NCBI RefSeq assembly: GCF_023217965.1
Contig: NZ_JALPSC010000001.1
Location: 1,922,001 to 1,986,000 of the forward strand
DNA: 64,000 nt
Direction: 5' to 3'
From: Prevotella sp. E13-27
GTDB taxonomy: Bacteria; Bacteroidota; Bacteroidia; Bacteroidales; Bacteroidaceae
Position 1 is the first letter of the stretch. The number at the start of each line of letters is the position of its first letter. Shown one piece after another: positions 34,707-44,300 of the stretch. A program made the translations under genes and the position numbers. The notes beneath the pieces are model-generated. The model worked only from the letters and a program-made list of their open reading frames with translations, was not told where the DNA came from and did no database searches.

Positions 34707-34765
34707 AGTCGGGAGTGTTAAAAATATAGTTAAAACAGAAAAAATATTAGGAATTTAACATAGAA

Positions 34766-34840
34766 TGCGGATTAAACGGATTTTCTAAGTTACTGATTAT
34801 CAGTAGGGCTTAAATCCGTAAAATCCGTGAAATCCGTTGT
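34766..34840. repeat. Palindromic repeat, family A copy 3 (inverted orientation)
   Basis: GGATTAAACGGATTTT (34769-34784) pairs with AAAATCCGTGAAATCC (34820-34835) with two mismatches. The inner sequence AAGTTACTGATTATCAGTAG is the reverse complement of the inner part of copy 2 (CTACTG...CAGTAACTT), so this copy is inverted relative to 14706-14791. Confidence 0.8.
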
Positions 34841-34937
34841 TTTTAATTAAATCTTGTGTTTTGACACACCCTCCTATTAGACTGAATTGTAACATAGTGG
34901 AAACAAAGTTGCGATGTGGTTTTGACTGTACTATCTT

Positions 34938-35003
34938 ACAAAGTCGACGACTTTGGTGACCAAACTCGTCGACTTTGGTCACCAAACTCGACGAGTTTGG
35001 TTT
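34938..35003. repeat. 22-bp tandem array, ACCAAACTCGTCGACTTTGG type, second locus
   Basis: Three 22-bp units. The second and third are the same sequences, in the same order, as those at about 20224-20264 (CTCGTCGAC core, then inverted CTCGACGAG core). Each unit is itself close to palindromic. Confidence 0.88.
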
Positions 35004-35117
35004 TCAGCTTACTCAGAACTGGATTACAAAACTTCCAATAGCGGATTACAAGATAGGCAGAACTACTCAGCTTCGGAAGTTGAAATTATTAATTCAAGTT
35101 TCTCAAATTGTTTTTTA

Positions 35118-35269
35118 ACCACGAATTACACGAAGGTTTAGCTCGACGGCCGAAGGGAAAGTCAATTGAACGAATTTATTGCTGCACACAATAACCGAAT
35201 TTATAACAAATCACACGAATAGGAATCGCTGGCGATTCCTTGCTGAGCCAGCCAATTCGTTTAATTCGT
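35118..35269. repeat. Multi-hairpin palindromic element
   Basis: Outer stem: ACGAATTACACGAA (35121-35134) with TTCGTTTAATTCGT (35256-35269), 13 of 14 paired. Inside are perfect hairpins TTATTG-CTGCACA-CAATAA (35176-35194) and GGAATCG-CTGG-CGATTCC (35222-35239). The outer sequence ACCACGAATTACACGAA also occurs at the mod-res junction (54816-54832). Confidence 0.75.
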
Positions 35270-35366
35270 TGCATCTACGATGCATAGTTTTCAAGTCGTT
35301 CTGCATAGAAATATTGGCTCACCTGTAAAACTCTGTGTTTAGTTTTTAACAAAAATCAGAAAAATC

Positions 35367-35502
35367 CTCACTTCAGTATGTGTCGGACTTTCAGTCCTTA
35401 CAAGATGAGAGGCATATATTTTTTCCTTGTGTGCAAGCACCCAGATAAAAATATCTACCTCCCATCTTGGTCTCTTACAGAGACATCACATACTGAAGTG
35501 AG
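35367..35502. repeat. Four-way-junction element 1
   Basis: A perfect 16-bp outer stem CTCACTTCAGTATGTG (35367-35382) with 35487-35502 encloses three hairpins: GGACT-TTC-AGTCC (35385-35397); a long arm with a 12-bp stem (35401-35412 with 35458-35469) holding CTTG-TGTG-CAAG; and GTCTC-TTACA-GAGAC (35470-35484). No coding potential. It could be a structured RNA on either strand or a mobile palindrome. Confidence 0.8.
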
Positions 35503-35600
35503 CAAAAACACCGATTGTTATCACAATCTAAAAAACAGAAATTAGTACATGTTCTAGTTTGAAATAAATGTTTAAGTCTATTAATGTGCAACGGTTTTTT

Positions 35601-35628
35601 AGGCTTGAAAAGCCGATGTTTTTTCTTT
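35601..35628 (+). terminator. Terminator-like hairpin
   Basis: GGCTT-GAA-AAGCC followed by GATG and a T-rich run (TTTTTTCTTTTT), immediately before four-way-junction element 2. No gene ends upstream on this strand within 800 nt, so it may end a small RNA or IS110 read-through transcript. Confidence 0.5.
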
Positions 35629-35630
35629 TT

Positions 35631-35746
35631 GATGTTTGTAATAACGAAGTTATGTGCTAAGTGCTATGACTTTGGCGTAAGAGCTTGCCTCTTAAAGAAA
35701 AAGTCATAGAACTTAGCACAGGAGCTCTGCAGGAGCCACAAACATC
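35631..35746. repeat. Four-way-junction element 2
   Basis: A 9-bp outer stem GATGTTTGT (35631-35639) with ACAAACATC (35738-35746) encloses: ATAAC-GAA-GTTAT (35641-35653); a 20-bp arm (35654-35673 with 35700-35719, one mismatch) capped by TAAGAG-CTTGC-CTCTTA; and GCTC-TGCAG-GAGC (35724-35736). Same topology as element 1, including 3-nt and 5-nt loops on the first and third hairpins, without sequence similarity. Confidence 0.82.
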
Positions 35747-35821
35747 GAAAAGTGTTGTTTCAGTTTTTTTCATCAGTAAGCAAACACAGGATTTTACTTT
35801 TGAGCCGAAGAACTCTTTCAA

Positions 35822-35863
35822 AGAAGAAAAATCGGGCCCGGCATCATTGCGATGTCGGGCCCG
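35822..35863 (-). terminator. Strong terminator of the 1428-residue protein/small peptide operon
   Basis: A 13-bp stem with one G-T pair (35833-35845 with 35851-35863, CGGGCCCG arms) and a 5-nt loop; on the minus strand it is followed by ATTTTTCTT. It sits 36 nt beyond the small peptide stop. Confidence 0.9.
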
Positions 35864-35898
35864 GTCTATAGTGGACTTTTCAGTTCAGAGAATAACTG

Positions 35899-36075
35899 TT
35901 ATTCCAACTCATCGTCACCCCAGATTCTTTCACTACGAGAATCGGCAGAGCCGCCTACGAATTCATCGTCTGAAACCGTAATGTCGACTCCATCAACAGT
36001 TTTTATTGAGCTTCTCAACAGAGATAACATGTCTACACCCATCTCTTCTATTGTTGGTTTGATGTATCTTTTCAT
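35899..36075 (-). CDS. Small acidic peptide downstream of the second secreted protein (unknown)
   Basis: A 58-residue ORF (start chosen at 36075, MKRYIKPTIEEMGVDML; ATGs at 36084 and 36096 are also in frame). It has the same plan as the product of 30098-30271: a basic YI-P-IE start, DML, SS-KT-D, then an acidic half with SR and a W-DD-E ending (RIWGDDELE). There is no signal peptide. It lies 40 nt after the 1428-residue secreted protein gene and just before a strong terminator, so it is the last gene of that transcript. The conserved position and pattern in two unrelated transcripts is the main evidence that it is real. Function unknown. Confidence 0.78.
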   Translation of the reverse strand: MKRYIKPTIEEMGVDMLSLLRSSIKTVDGVDITVSDDEFVGGSADSRSERIWGDDELE

Positions 36076-36115
36076 ATCTTTCATTTTTTTAATCATAAAT
36101 ATTAATACATCGCGA

Positions 36116-39100
36116 TTATTTCAACACGACCTTCTTGCCGTTCGAGATGTACAGTCCTTTGTTAGCCTTCTCTACGCGCTGACCGTTCAGGTTGTAGATA
36201 ACACCGTTAAGGCTCTTTTCTGCTTTCAAGCCTTCAATGTCAGTGGTCTGCTGACCATTGATGAAGAACTTGAGACGAGCCTCTTCACCAGGCTGATCTA
36301 CCTGGAAGTAAGCACGATAAGGATTGATAGTAGCTGCATTATCGCCTACGCGATAAATTGTATTATCCTTCAGTACGAAATTCTTGACATTTTCGCCTCG
36401 GCCAACTTCGGTTTCTTTATATACACCTATAAATGAGAGCACGTCTTTGACATCGTTGTCGGCTACGGCTGCAGCCACAACTACATTCTTCAGTACAATC
36501 TCATCTATTGTATCGTGAGACCTCATAAGGAATGGCTTGTTATCCACACTGTTGTCGGCAGGCTCGAAGCGTACTTCATCATCGTCCACAAAATAATCAT
36601 CGAGTACTACTATATCTACATCCTCATCGCTCAATGCAAACGGATAGATAGCTGTGGCCCACTTGTCGCCAGTCAGTGTGCGAGAAATCTTTACTGTAGG
36701 ATATGTGCCAGGAGCATAGGTGGGAACTGAACCGTCGGCAAATTCAAGCACCTGAGAAGCTGCCTTCTTGATTTCGAAATCTGTCAGCACCATATTGTTT
36801 CCGCTCTGTACATGGAAGACATAGTTTCCTGCTGCACCTGTAACGAAGAGCACCTCATACGATGTCATACCTGCAGTATTCCATGTCTGAGCAGCCTTGA
36901 TGTCACGGTCTGGAGTTCCAAGATTTTGAGCTGCCATACCGTCTTCAGTATTCAGAACAGAAACGGTAATGCCACTACGAGTCTCATCGTTCCAACCTGC
37001 AGCTTTAAATGTCAGTTTGTAAATGGTATTTGCTTTCAATGGCATGGTGTATCCAGTTGTCTCACCATAGGTGATGCCACCGCTCCATGACATCATTGCT
37101 GATTTTGCAGAAGCATCAACAAGTCCAGGATAGGTTTCAGTGTTCTTCAACATTACACGCATATTTCCACTTGGAGTCCAGCCTGCAGGAGTATAATCAA
37201 GAGGAGATGTGTTGTCTTCGGCACACTCGCTGAAGTCACCATCATAGAAGGCATTCAGCTCTTCTGTGTTGACTGTCCAAGTGGCATCGTTCAGTGCAGT
37301 TGTAGCTGCTTGTACATCTTTCTGAACATTTTCTACGTTTTGGTTAATGGCCTTTGCGGCAGCAAGCAGAGCAATTGCAGCGGTGTTGTTATAAGGAGCA
37401 TATTCATTAACTTCAAAGCCCAATGTTTTACCTTCAGCATTGTTTATAGCTAAGTTCAGGGCAGCATAGTCTTCGTCAGTAGCTATAATTAATGCCTCCT
37501 CAGGAGTCAAGTCGCGAACTTTGGTGTACTTGATGTTCTTGATGCTGAGCCAGCTGATATTTGCATCGGAGATATTGAAGTTAAGTGTCAACTTACCACG
37601 ATTTACAATACCTTGTGCGGTGAATGTTCCGATAGTGAACTGGGTCGTGCCAATCTGAGCGCCTTCTGTTACGTCAACGGCTGCATAATCACCTTCGCCA
37701 CCACCATTTACATCCATGGTGATACCTGTTGCGTCGGTAGCTGCGGTTTCATTCTTAGCACGTACGCGCACCCAAGCAGAGATTGTGTATAGACCGTTAG
37801 GTATATCGTTGAGCGTACCAGTCCATGTATTGTTGCTAAGGCTGTTGGCATCAGAAGTCCAATATTCATAGAAAGGTACTACGAAATTTGAGCCATCGCC
37901 AGCACCTTCAATAGACCATGTGTTGATATAGAGGGCTTTGTCGAAATTGCCCAAAGAGAAGCCATCACGCATATATACTGCTGCGGGGCTGTCGTTACCA
38001 GCGTGCCATCCGGTAACAGTAAGACCGAGGGTGGCAAGTGCAGCAATGGCTTGATCGTTGGTAAGTGTACACTCGTCGTAGCCAGCCTGTATGGCAGCGA
38101 TAGCCTCGGCGAATGTCGTTGTAGCAGCGGCAGACGCAAAATTGTGAGCTTCCTTCAAAGCATTAGCTGATTCAATGGCTGACAAAGCTCTTGTGTAGGC
38201 TTCAATAGAAGTCTGAGCGTTGGCGATAGCTGCTTGAGCAGCATTGTAGTTGGCGATGGTCTTGTTGTTGTTATAGGTGTTGATGGCTTCAGTCTGAGCA
38301 GAAGCTACATCAGCATTCATCTTTCCTTCAACTGCGACAACATCAGGCAGACCGGCACTAACAAGTGTCATATGGAAGTTGTCCACGCACAGCCAACTGT
38401 TACCAGCACCTGTACCCACACCTTCGAAACCTAATTCAACCTCAGCATTATTGTCACAGGCGAATTGCACGTTATAGGTGTTTTCAGTATCTGAAACAGT
38501 GATAGATGTCTCAATGCCGTTAGCAAAAATCTTTGCAGAGGTCACACCACGAGCCTTAGATTTTGCACTGATGGAATATACGCCAGCAGGTAGGGTAATG
38601 GTCTGCTTTACGCTCTTTGTCCCGTTGGGTTGCCATGCCTCACAATAATATGATCCATCCTTGCCAAAGGATGTGTTGTTCTGTAGCGCCATGCCGTTAT
38701 TAGTCCAACCAGTGAAATTATTTTCAAAGCTGGGATTAATAATGAGTGCTGTCCAGTCACTTCCCTCAGTGGTCTGAGCCTTCACTGCAGCTGTAAAAGC
38801 GGCAGCGAGGTCGCTCTCGGCTTCAGAAAGCGTAGCGTATGTTCCATTGTTATATTTTGACTGAATGGCAGAAGCATCGTATGCTGCCTGACCAGAAGCG
38901 TCCAAAGCATTAGCCTTGGTTGCATAGTTGCTGATGGCAGAATTGATGGCAGAATAAACAGCAATTGAAGCCTCTGCGTTATCATTAGCTACATTCAAAG
39001 CATCTAATACTGTGTTAAGAGCTTCCTCTGACGAGTTTGATGTAACTCCATTAGCAGCGCTTATAGCTGCTTGCAAATTTGACAATACGGTTGCGTTCAT

Positions 39101-40402
39101 TGGAGATGATACCATTCCCTCTGCTTCAGCTTTGGCAGCAACAACTTTCTTGTATAAAGCAACATTCAGTGCACCATTGTAAATGATTTCAAAGCCATAG
39201 AAGTTAAGCCACTGACTGCCATCAGTCATTGTCATGTTAATAGCGAGGCTATTACCCGTAACGCGCACATTATTCAAATATGCACGAGCTCCTTCGTATG
39301 TCAGAGCCTGGCTACATGTGAGCATATCGTTAGGAATGCCAGGTGAAACCCAACCACCATTAGAGCATCCCCAAGCAGAAGCCAAATCTTTCATATTAGG
39401 CACATTAGCAGAAACAGCCGATGCACCCGTTGCTGTCAATGTAGGTGCTGGTCCTGAACCATCCTGACGATATAATCCACGGAAAATAATGTCATAAAGT
39501 CCGTTGGGGACATCATCCTTTGACTGGTTCACACTATAGTTAGCAGAATGGAATTTTTCCAAATCGGCATCACGCTTTGTCGGTGCAGATGAAACATTCC
39601 ATCCGTCCGTTGTCCAGTTGCCCACCATATTGGCATTTGTGAACAGCGAAGAAGCAGGAACCGGATTCTCAATGCCATCGGCCACGGCAATCAGAAGGGC
39701 ACGTGTGGCGGCACGTAAATCGGCAACTGTTGCAGATGCATTGGCATAGACTGCGTTGGCTGTCTCAAGAGCAGATGCGTATGTAGAAGTCTTGCTTGTT
39801 GAAGCCAACTCCTGATAGATGGCGTACATGTCCTTTTTCTCTTTGTACTTGGCATAGCTGCCATCGGTTACTGAAGTTTCGGGAATGAAAGCCCATTCAG
39901 TATTTCCTGCACCATTGGCAAAAGTCAGATGACCGCCATATAAGTATGAGACGTCAAGTTTAAGACCCTCATGGGCAGAATTGTAAAGCTCATAGACATT
40001 TGTCGATGATGTTTCCGCAATAGTCCACAGGTTGTTATAAGTGTTGTCTGTCCAAACATCGTTAGTCTCGCCTCCTCCGCAGAAAATACTTTTGTCTGAT
40101 TTATCTGACAAAACAAGCTTGTATTTACCATCAGCGGCAACCAAAGTTGCACGATGTCTGCTAGAGGCTGTCTGGTCACCTGATAACAGACCAGAAGCAA
40201 TGGCGTTTGTTGCCCAGTTCATACCGTAGTTCACGAAAGCGTCTGCTTTCACATTGTAGATGTAGAGCACTGTAGAGTTCGATGCCAGTGTGGCAGGGTC
40301 TCCACCCGGCACTACAGGAGCTGTCCATGTGCCTTGTGCACTTGCACTTCCCACGCCCAACATGAGCGCGGCAGCTGCGAATAATAGTTTTAGTCTTCTC
40401 AT
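36116..40402 (-). CDS. Giant secreted modular protein with T9SS-type C-terminus
   Basis: A 1428-residue exported protein. It has a signal peptide MRRLKLLFAAAALMLGVGSASA; an N-terminal lectin-like region; alternating helical spacers rich in Ala (for example ALSAIESANALKEAH); and several beta-sandwich, carbohydrate-binding-like modules (NPSFENNFTGWTNN, and similar segments with GLYTISAWVRVRA and NGLYDIIFRGLYR). It ends in a sorting-like motif (NLNGQRVEKANKGLYISNGKK then VVLK). I see no catalytic motif. Binding to host or plant glycans is an inference from the module types. It faces the 1269-residue protein across the IS-rich region; both share the C-terminal motif and a small downstream peptide. 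Confidence 0.86.
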   Translation of the reverse strand: MRRLKLLFAAAALMLGVGSASAQGTWTAPVVPGGDPATLASNSTVLYIYNVKADAFVNYGMNWATNAIASGLLSGDQTASSRHRATLVAADGKYKLVLSDKSDKSIFCGGGETNDVWTDNTYNNLWTIAETSSTNVYELYNSAHEGLKLDVSYLYGGHLTFANGAGNTEWAFIPETSVTDGSYAKYKEKKDMYAIYQELASTSKTSTYASALETANAVYANASATVADLRAATRALLIAVADGIENPVPASSLFTNANMVGNWTTDGWNVSSAPTKRDADLEKFHSANYSVNQSKDDVPNGLYDIIFRGLYRQDGSGPAPTLTATGASAVSANVPNMKDLASAWGCSNGGWVSPGIPNDMLTCSQALTYEGARAYLNNVRVTGNSLAINMTMTDGSQWLNFYGFEIIYNGALNVALYKKVVAAKAEAEGMVSSPMNATVLSNLQAAISAANGVTSNSSEEALNTVLDALNVANDNAEASIAVYSAINSAISNYATKANALDASGQAAYDASAIQSKYNNGTYATLSEAESDLAAAFTAAVKAQTTEGSDWTALIINPSFENNFTGWTNNGMALQNNTSFGKDGSYYCEAWQPNGTKSVKQTITLPAGVYSISAKSKARGVTSAKIFANGIETSITVSDTENTYNVQFACDNNAEVELGFEGVGTGAGNSWLCVDNFHMTLVSAGLPDVVAVEGKMNADVASAQTEAINTYNNNKTIANYNAAQAAIANAQTSIEAYTRALSAIESANALKEAHNFASAAATTTFAEAIAAIQAGYDECTLTNDQAIAALATLGLTVTGWHAGNDSPAAVYMRDGFSLGNFDKALYINTWSIEGAGDGSNFVVPFYEYWTSDANSLSNNTWTGTLNDIPNGLYTISAWVRVRAKNETAATDATGITMDVNGGGEGDYAAVDVTEGAQIGTTQFTIGTFTAQGIVNRGKLTLNFNISDANISWLSIKNIKYTKVRDLTPEEALIIATDEDYAALNLAINNAEGKTLGFEVNEYAPYNNTAAIALLAAAKAINQNVENVQKDVQAATTALNDATWTVNTEELNAFYDGDFSECAEDNTSPLDYTPAGWTPSGNMRVMLKNTETYPGLVDASAKSAMMSWSGGITYGETTGYTMPLKANTIYKLTFKAAGWNDETRSGITVSVLNTEDGMAAQNLGTPDRDIKAAQTWNTAGMTSYEVLFVTGAAGNYVFHVQSGNNMVLTDFEIKKAASQVLEFADGSVPTYAPGTYPTVKISRTLTGDKWATAIYPFALSDEDVDIVVLDDYFVDDDEVRFEPADNSVDNKPFLMRSHDTIDEIVLKNVVVAAAVADNDVKDVLSFIGVYKETEVGRGENVKNFVLKDNTIYRVGDNAATINPYRAYFQVDQPGEEARLKFFINGQQTTDIEGLKAEKSLNGVIYNLNGQRVEKANKGLYISNGKKVVLK

Positions 40403-40510
40403 AAAACCAAAAATTTAGTTAGTAAAGAATGTTATATATTGAATTTTAATAATTACTCCCAAATTGGGCTTTGATTGCATATTTTGTACACATGCGCACG
40501 TAACAGGTTG

Positions 40511-40518
40511 TAAAGATA
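40511..40518 (-). promoter_or_regulatory. Weak -7 box for the giant secreted protein gene
   Basis: Minus strand TATCTTTA, one base off the consensus, about 108 nt before the start codon; no clear -33 partner. Apart from this and the hairpin at 40669-40725, I see nothing in 40403-40705. Confidence 0.35.
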
Positions 40519-40668
40519 TGAAGAAAAGGGGAAAAAGTAATAAAAGCAAATAGGTGTTTTAGGTTAATTTTCTTAAATTAAATATTATTAACCTGTAATT
40601 AATGAGAATTTAACTGAAATATCATCTTGATATGCACATTATCAAAGGAAGAAGATTCTTAAAAAAAC

Positions 40669-40725
40669 AGTTCAAAATCTTCAAGAAACAGACAAAAAAC
40701 CGTTTCTACTTGAAGATTTTGAACT
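40669..40725 (-). terminator. Terminator whose stem includes the end of the deacetylase gene
   Basis: Perfect 17-bp stem: AGTTCAAAATCTTCAAG (40669-40685) with 40709-40725, loop 23 nt; on the minus strand it is followed by GTTTTTTT. The upstream arm is the last six sense codons of the deacetylase gene. Confidence 0.8.
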
Positions 40726-41320
40726 GGTAGCCTTGCTCCTTGAGCCACTTAATACTTTCGGGTAAGGCTGTCTTAAGTTTCTCGATGGACTTCAGCGAGT
40801 CGTGGAACGTTATGATTGAACCATTGCGGGCATAGCGCTTCACATTGTTGACCACATCCTCTGCGGTTATCCATTTTGAATAGTCGCGAGTGACGAGATC
40901 CCACATCACCATCTTGTATCTCTTACGTGTCAGCAGCGCATACTGCACAGGACGAATCCATCCGTGAGGCGGACGGAACAGGTGGCTGTGGATGTAGGCG
41001 TTGGCTTTCTCCACGTTGTAGCTGTACTCATGAAGCGAGTGGCGGAATCCGCTGATGTGGTTGTGAGTGTGGTTGCCCACCTGATGACCTTCCTTGACAA
41101 TCCGCTCATACAACTCAGGATATTTCCTTACGTTGTCGCCCACCATGAAGAATGTTGCCTTGATGCCAAACTCTAGCAGCGTGTCAAGGATGAATGGTGT
41201 CGATTCGGGTATAGGCCCATCGTCGAATGTCAGATAGACCGAGTGGTCGTTTCTGTCCATTCGCCAATAGGCCTTCGGATATATCCATCTCAAGTAGATG
41301 GCGGGTTGTTCAATTATCAT
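40706..41320 (-). CDS. Polysaccharide deacetylase (NodB homology domain) family protein
   Basis: A 204-residue carbohydrate esterase family 4-like protein, expected to remove acetyl groups from an amino-sugar polymer or sugar intermediate. Motif 1 is TFDDGPIPE with catalytic/metal residues D33 and D34; motif 2 is H84-x3-H88 (NHTHNH); motif 3 is the RPPHGW segment. There is no obvious signal peptide, unlike secreted peptidoglycan deacetylases. It lies 12 nt after the DUF2723 gene and is its operon partner. Confidence 0.9.
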   Translation of the reverse strand: MIIEQPAIYLRWIYPKAYWRMDRNDHSVYLTFDDGPIPESTPFILDTLLEFGIKATFFMVGDNVRKYPELYERIVKEGHQVGNHTHNHISGFRHSLHEYSYNVEKANAYIHSHLFRPPHGWIRPVQYALLTRKRYKMVMWDLVTRDYSKWITAEDVVNNVKRYARNGSIITFHDSLKSIEKLKTALPESIKWLKEQGYQFKIFK

Positions 41321-41332
41321 ATGGGCTAAATA

Positions 41333-44300
41333 CTATTGGAAATTACCGCCTCTTCCTCTGTATATGCTCTCAAACTCAAGGAGCTGCTTGTCGTAATCCT
41401 CACCAAGCTTCTTGTCTATAGCGGCAGCCTGCTCAGAGAGGGTGCTCATGAGGTACAGGTGATAGACGCAGTCGCGCTGTGAGGCAACGAACTGTGCCGG
41501 AGCCTGTGAACAGTAGTATTTGAAGTACTGTTCCGACTTCTTCCAAAGAATGCCAATCAGCTCTTTCGCTTTGTCGTTGTTGCCAACGGCTATGAGTGAA
41601 CGGACGATATCCATTGAGCCGCTCTGGTAGTCGTGAGGAACGTTTGCCTGTGGGAACTCTTTTTCGACTCTCTCGAGCACGAGAGAAGCCTTCTTCATCT
41701 TCTCTGCAGCAATAGAGTCGTTGCCTATCATTCGCTCATATTGTGCCTCCTGTGTGAGGCGAAGCGCGAGCTGTGACATCAGGCGACGGTGAGTGTAACA
41801 CATTCGCATCACTGTCTCGTCGAAGTAGATGCCAGGTGTATTGGCTCCACCGAACTTGAAACGGTTCATCACGTTGTCATAGGTCTTGTCGGTATCGAAG
41901 TTTGTCATACCTGGAACTATGCGTCCGTCGCGATTAGTGGTGAATGGCGTTATGCGGTTGGCAAGACCCTCCTGTACGAAGTTCTCGCCAAGGTTCATAT
42001 AGTTCTCAGCGCCTACTGTTGTTGCCACATAGATAGGACGCTCCCAGTTTGCGTTAGCAATCATCTCAAGCATCATCAGGTCGCCCTTGTAGAGAGCGCT
42101 CTTGCCCTTGAGTGAGATGACCATGCGGTCGGGGATAGAGTCACCCTGCAGCTTCATGCCGCTACGGCGTACAGCTTCCTTGTCTATTGTAACATAAACT
42201 GTGTCTGTTGGGATGAAGTGGTTGTCTGAGTTGAATGGACGTACCCAGTACTTAAGGATGTTCTTCAGTTCAAACGGCTCGTCACCATAAAGCTTCTTTG
42301 CCTGCTCAGGATACTTGGCGTAGGCTTCAAGCAGTTGCTGTTTCATCTCTGGCTCAACGGGCACATACTCGTTGGTACCTGAGCAGTACTCCAGACGCTT
42401 CCATGTGATAGGCAACGAAGGAGAGTCGTAGGCAGGACGCACCATCTGGTCAATGTACCAGTCGGTCTGCAAGTAACTGAGGTTACAAACGCGTGCGTCA
42501 GTGCGTACTCCCTCTGTATCCTGGTTATACCACAATGGGAAGGTGTCGTTGTCACCATTTGTGAAGATGATTGGGTAGCTGGGCTTGCCATCAGGATTGG
42601 TCTGCTGTAGCGTCATCAGGTAGTTCTGTCCAAAGTCACGGCAGGTGTAACGGCCTGAACGATCGTGATCGTCCCATGTCTGTGATGCCATCTGAATAGG
42701 CACTATGAGACAGATAAGTGATACTATTGCAGCAGTGATTGCTGATGGTTTCTTGAAGAGCTTGTCGAACAGGGCAATGAGAGCCGCAACGCCCATGCCG
42801 CACCAGATGGCGAAGGCATAGAACGAACCTGCATAGGCATAGTCGCGCTCACGAGGCTGCATAGGAGTCTGGTTCAGGTAGATGACGATGGCCAGACCTG
42901 TCATGAAGAACAGGAAGAATACTACCCAGAACTGCTTTGCGCCTTTCTGTCCGCGACGTGTTGCCTGCCAGAACAGACCTATAAGGCCAAGGATAAGCGG
43001 CATGCAGTAGAACACGTTGTGTCCCTTGTTCTCCTTTAGCTCGTCGGGCAGCATATCCTGATTGCCCAGACGCATGTTGTCAAAGGCAGAAATACCTGTT
43101 ATCCAGTTGCCGTGTTCGGCTTCACCATGTCCCTGGATGTCGTTCTGACGACCGGCAAAGTTCCAGAGGAAGTAGCGCCAGTACATCCAGTTGCACTGGT
43201 ATGAGATGAAGAACTTCATGTTCTCTATCTGGTTTGGTACTTTCACCATTATGGTTTCGCCGCAACGGTCGTAAGGCTGTTCAGAACCATTGATGCTTCC
43301 GCCCATCCAGCTCTCATAGTACTGTTTGTGCGAAGAGCTCCAAATACGTGGGAAGAACATGTTCTGAGCATATACATACTCGTCCTTCGTGCGCAGCAGG
43401 AAGTATGAGTCCTTCTCGTTTTCTGACGCCTTCTCCTTGCGCTGCCATACTGGCTTGCCCTTTGACATTACCGGCTTGCAGTAGCCGCCTTCCTTTTCGA
43501 GGGCCACCTGTGATGTGTATGCCTGACCGTAGAGCAGCGGACGCTGACCATACTGGTCACGACCGAGATAGTCGCCAAGTGTGAAGATGTCCTCAGGTGA
43601 GTTCTGGTCCATTGGCGGGTTGGCCGATGAACGTATCACGATGACTGCATACGTGGAATAGCCAATCATCAGCATTAGCATGCAGAGCAGGGTGGTGTTC
43701 TTGAAACGTGTGCTCACCAGTGGAGCCTTCTGGTATATTCTTGTAAGTACGAACCACAGAAGTGCCAGTACAATAACTCCTATGATTACTGCAGACCATC
43801 CGTAGCCATAGAACGGAATGCCGAGCATACCTACTGAAAGCATGTATGCAATGTTCTGACGCAACCAGTTGGCGGGTATGCCATTGTCGTTTGTGGGCAC
43901 ATCTCTCTGAGTCTCATAGACAGCCCAGATAACAGCACTTACAAGCAGCAGTATGTAGATGTATTCGCCAGTGTTGAACGGCATGCCGAGAGTGTTTACG
44001 AAGAACAGCTCGAACCATCCGCCTACAGTGATGATGCCAGGCACAACACCGTAGAGCACGAGAGCCACGAGGGCGAACGAAATCAGCAGCGCGATGCATG
44101 AGCCCTTCCAGTTTGCGTTGGGGAAGCGCTTGTAATAATATACGAGCACTATGGCCGGCAGACAGAGCAGGTTAAGCAAGTGTACGCCTATGGACAGGCC
44201 TGTCATATACATGATGAGCACCAGCCAACGGTCGCTGTGGGGCTCGTCGGCGTGGTCTTCCCATTTCAGTATAAGCCAGAATACAACTGCTGTGAATGCT

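Noticed and set aside
35631..35746. tRNA-like cloverleaf
   Set aside because: The shape has three hairpins on an outer stem, but there is no T-loop GTTC motif, no 7-nt anticodon loop and no CCA end.
35685..35981. 98-codon open frame on the plus strand
   Set aside because: It starts inside the arm of the second four-way-junction element, runs through a strong minus-strand terminator and overlaps the small peptide gene antisense; no family pattern.
35852..36436. 194-codon open frame on the plus strand
   Set aside because: Antisense to the small peptide and to the C-terminus of the 1428-residue protein, which has a clear sorting-like motif in the sense frame.
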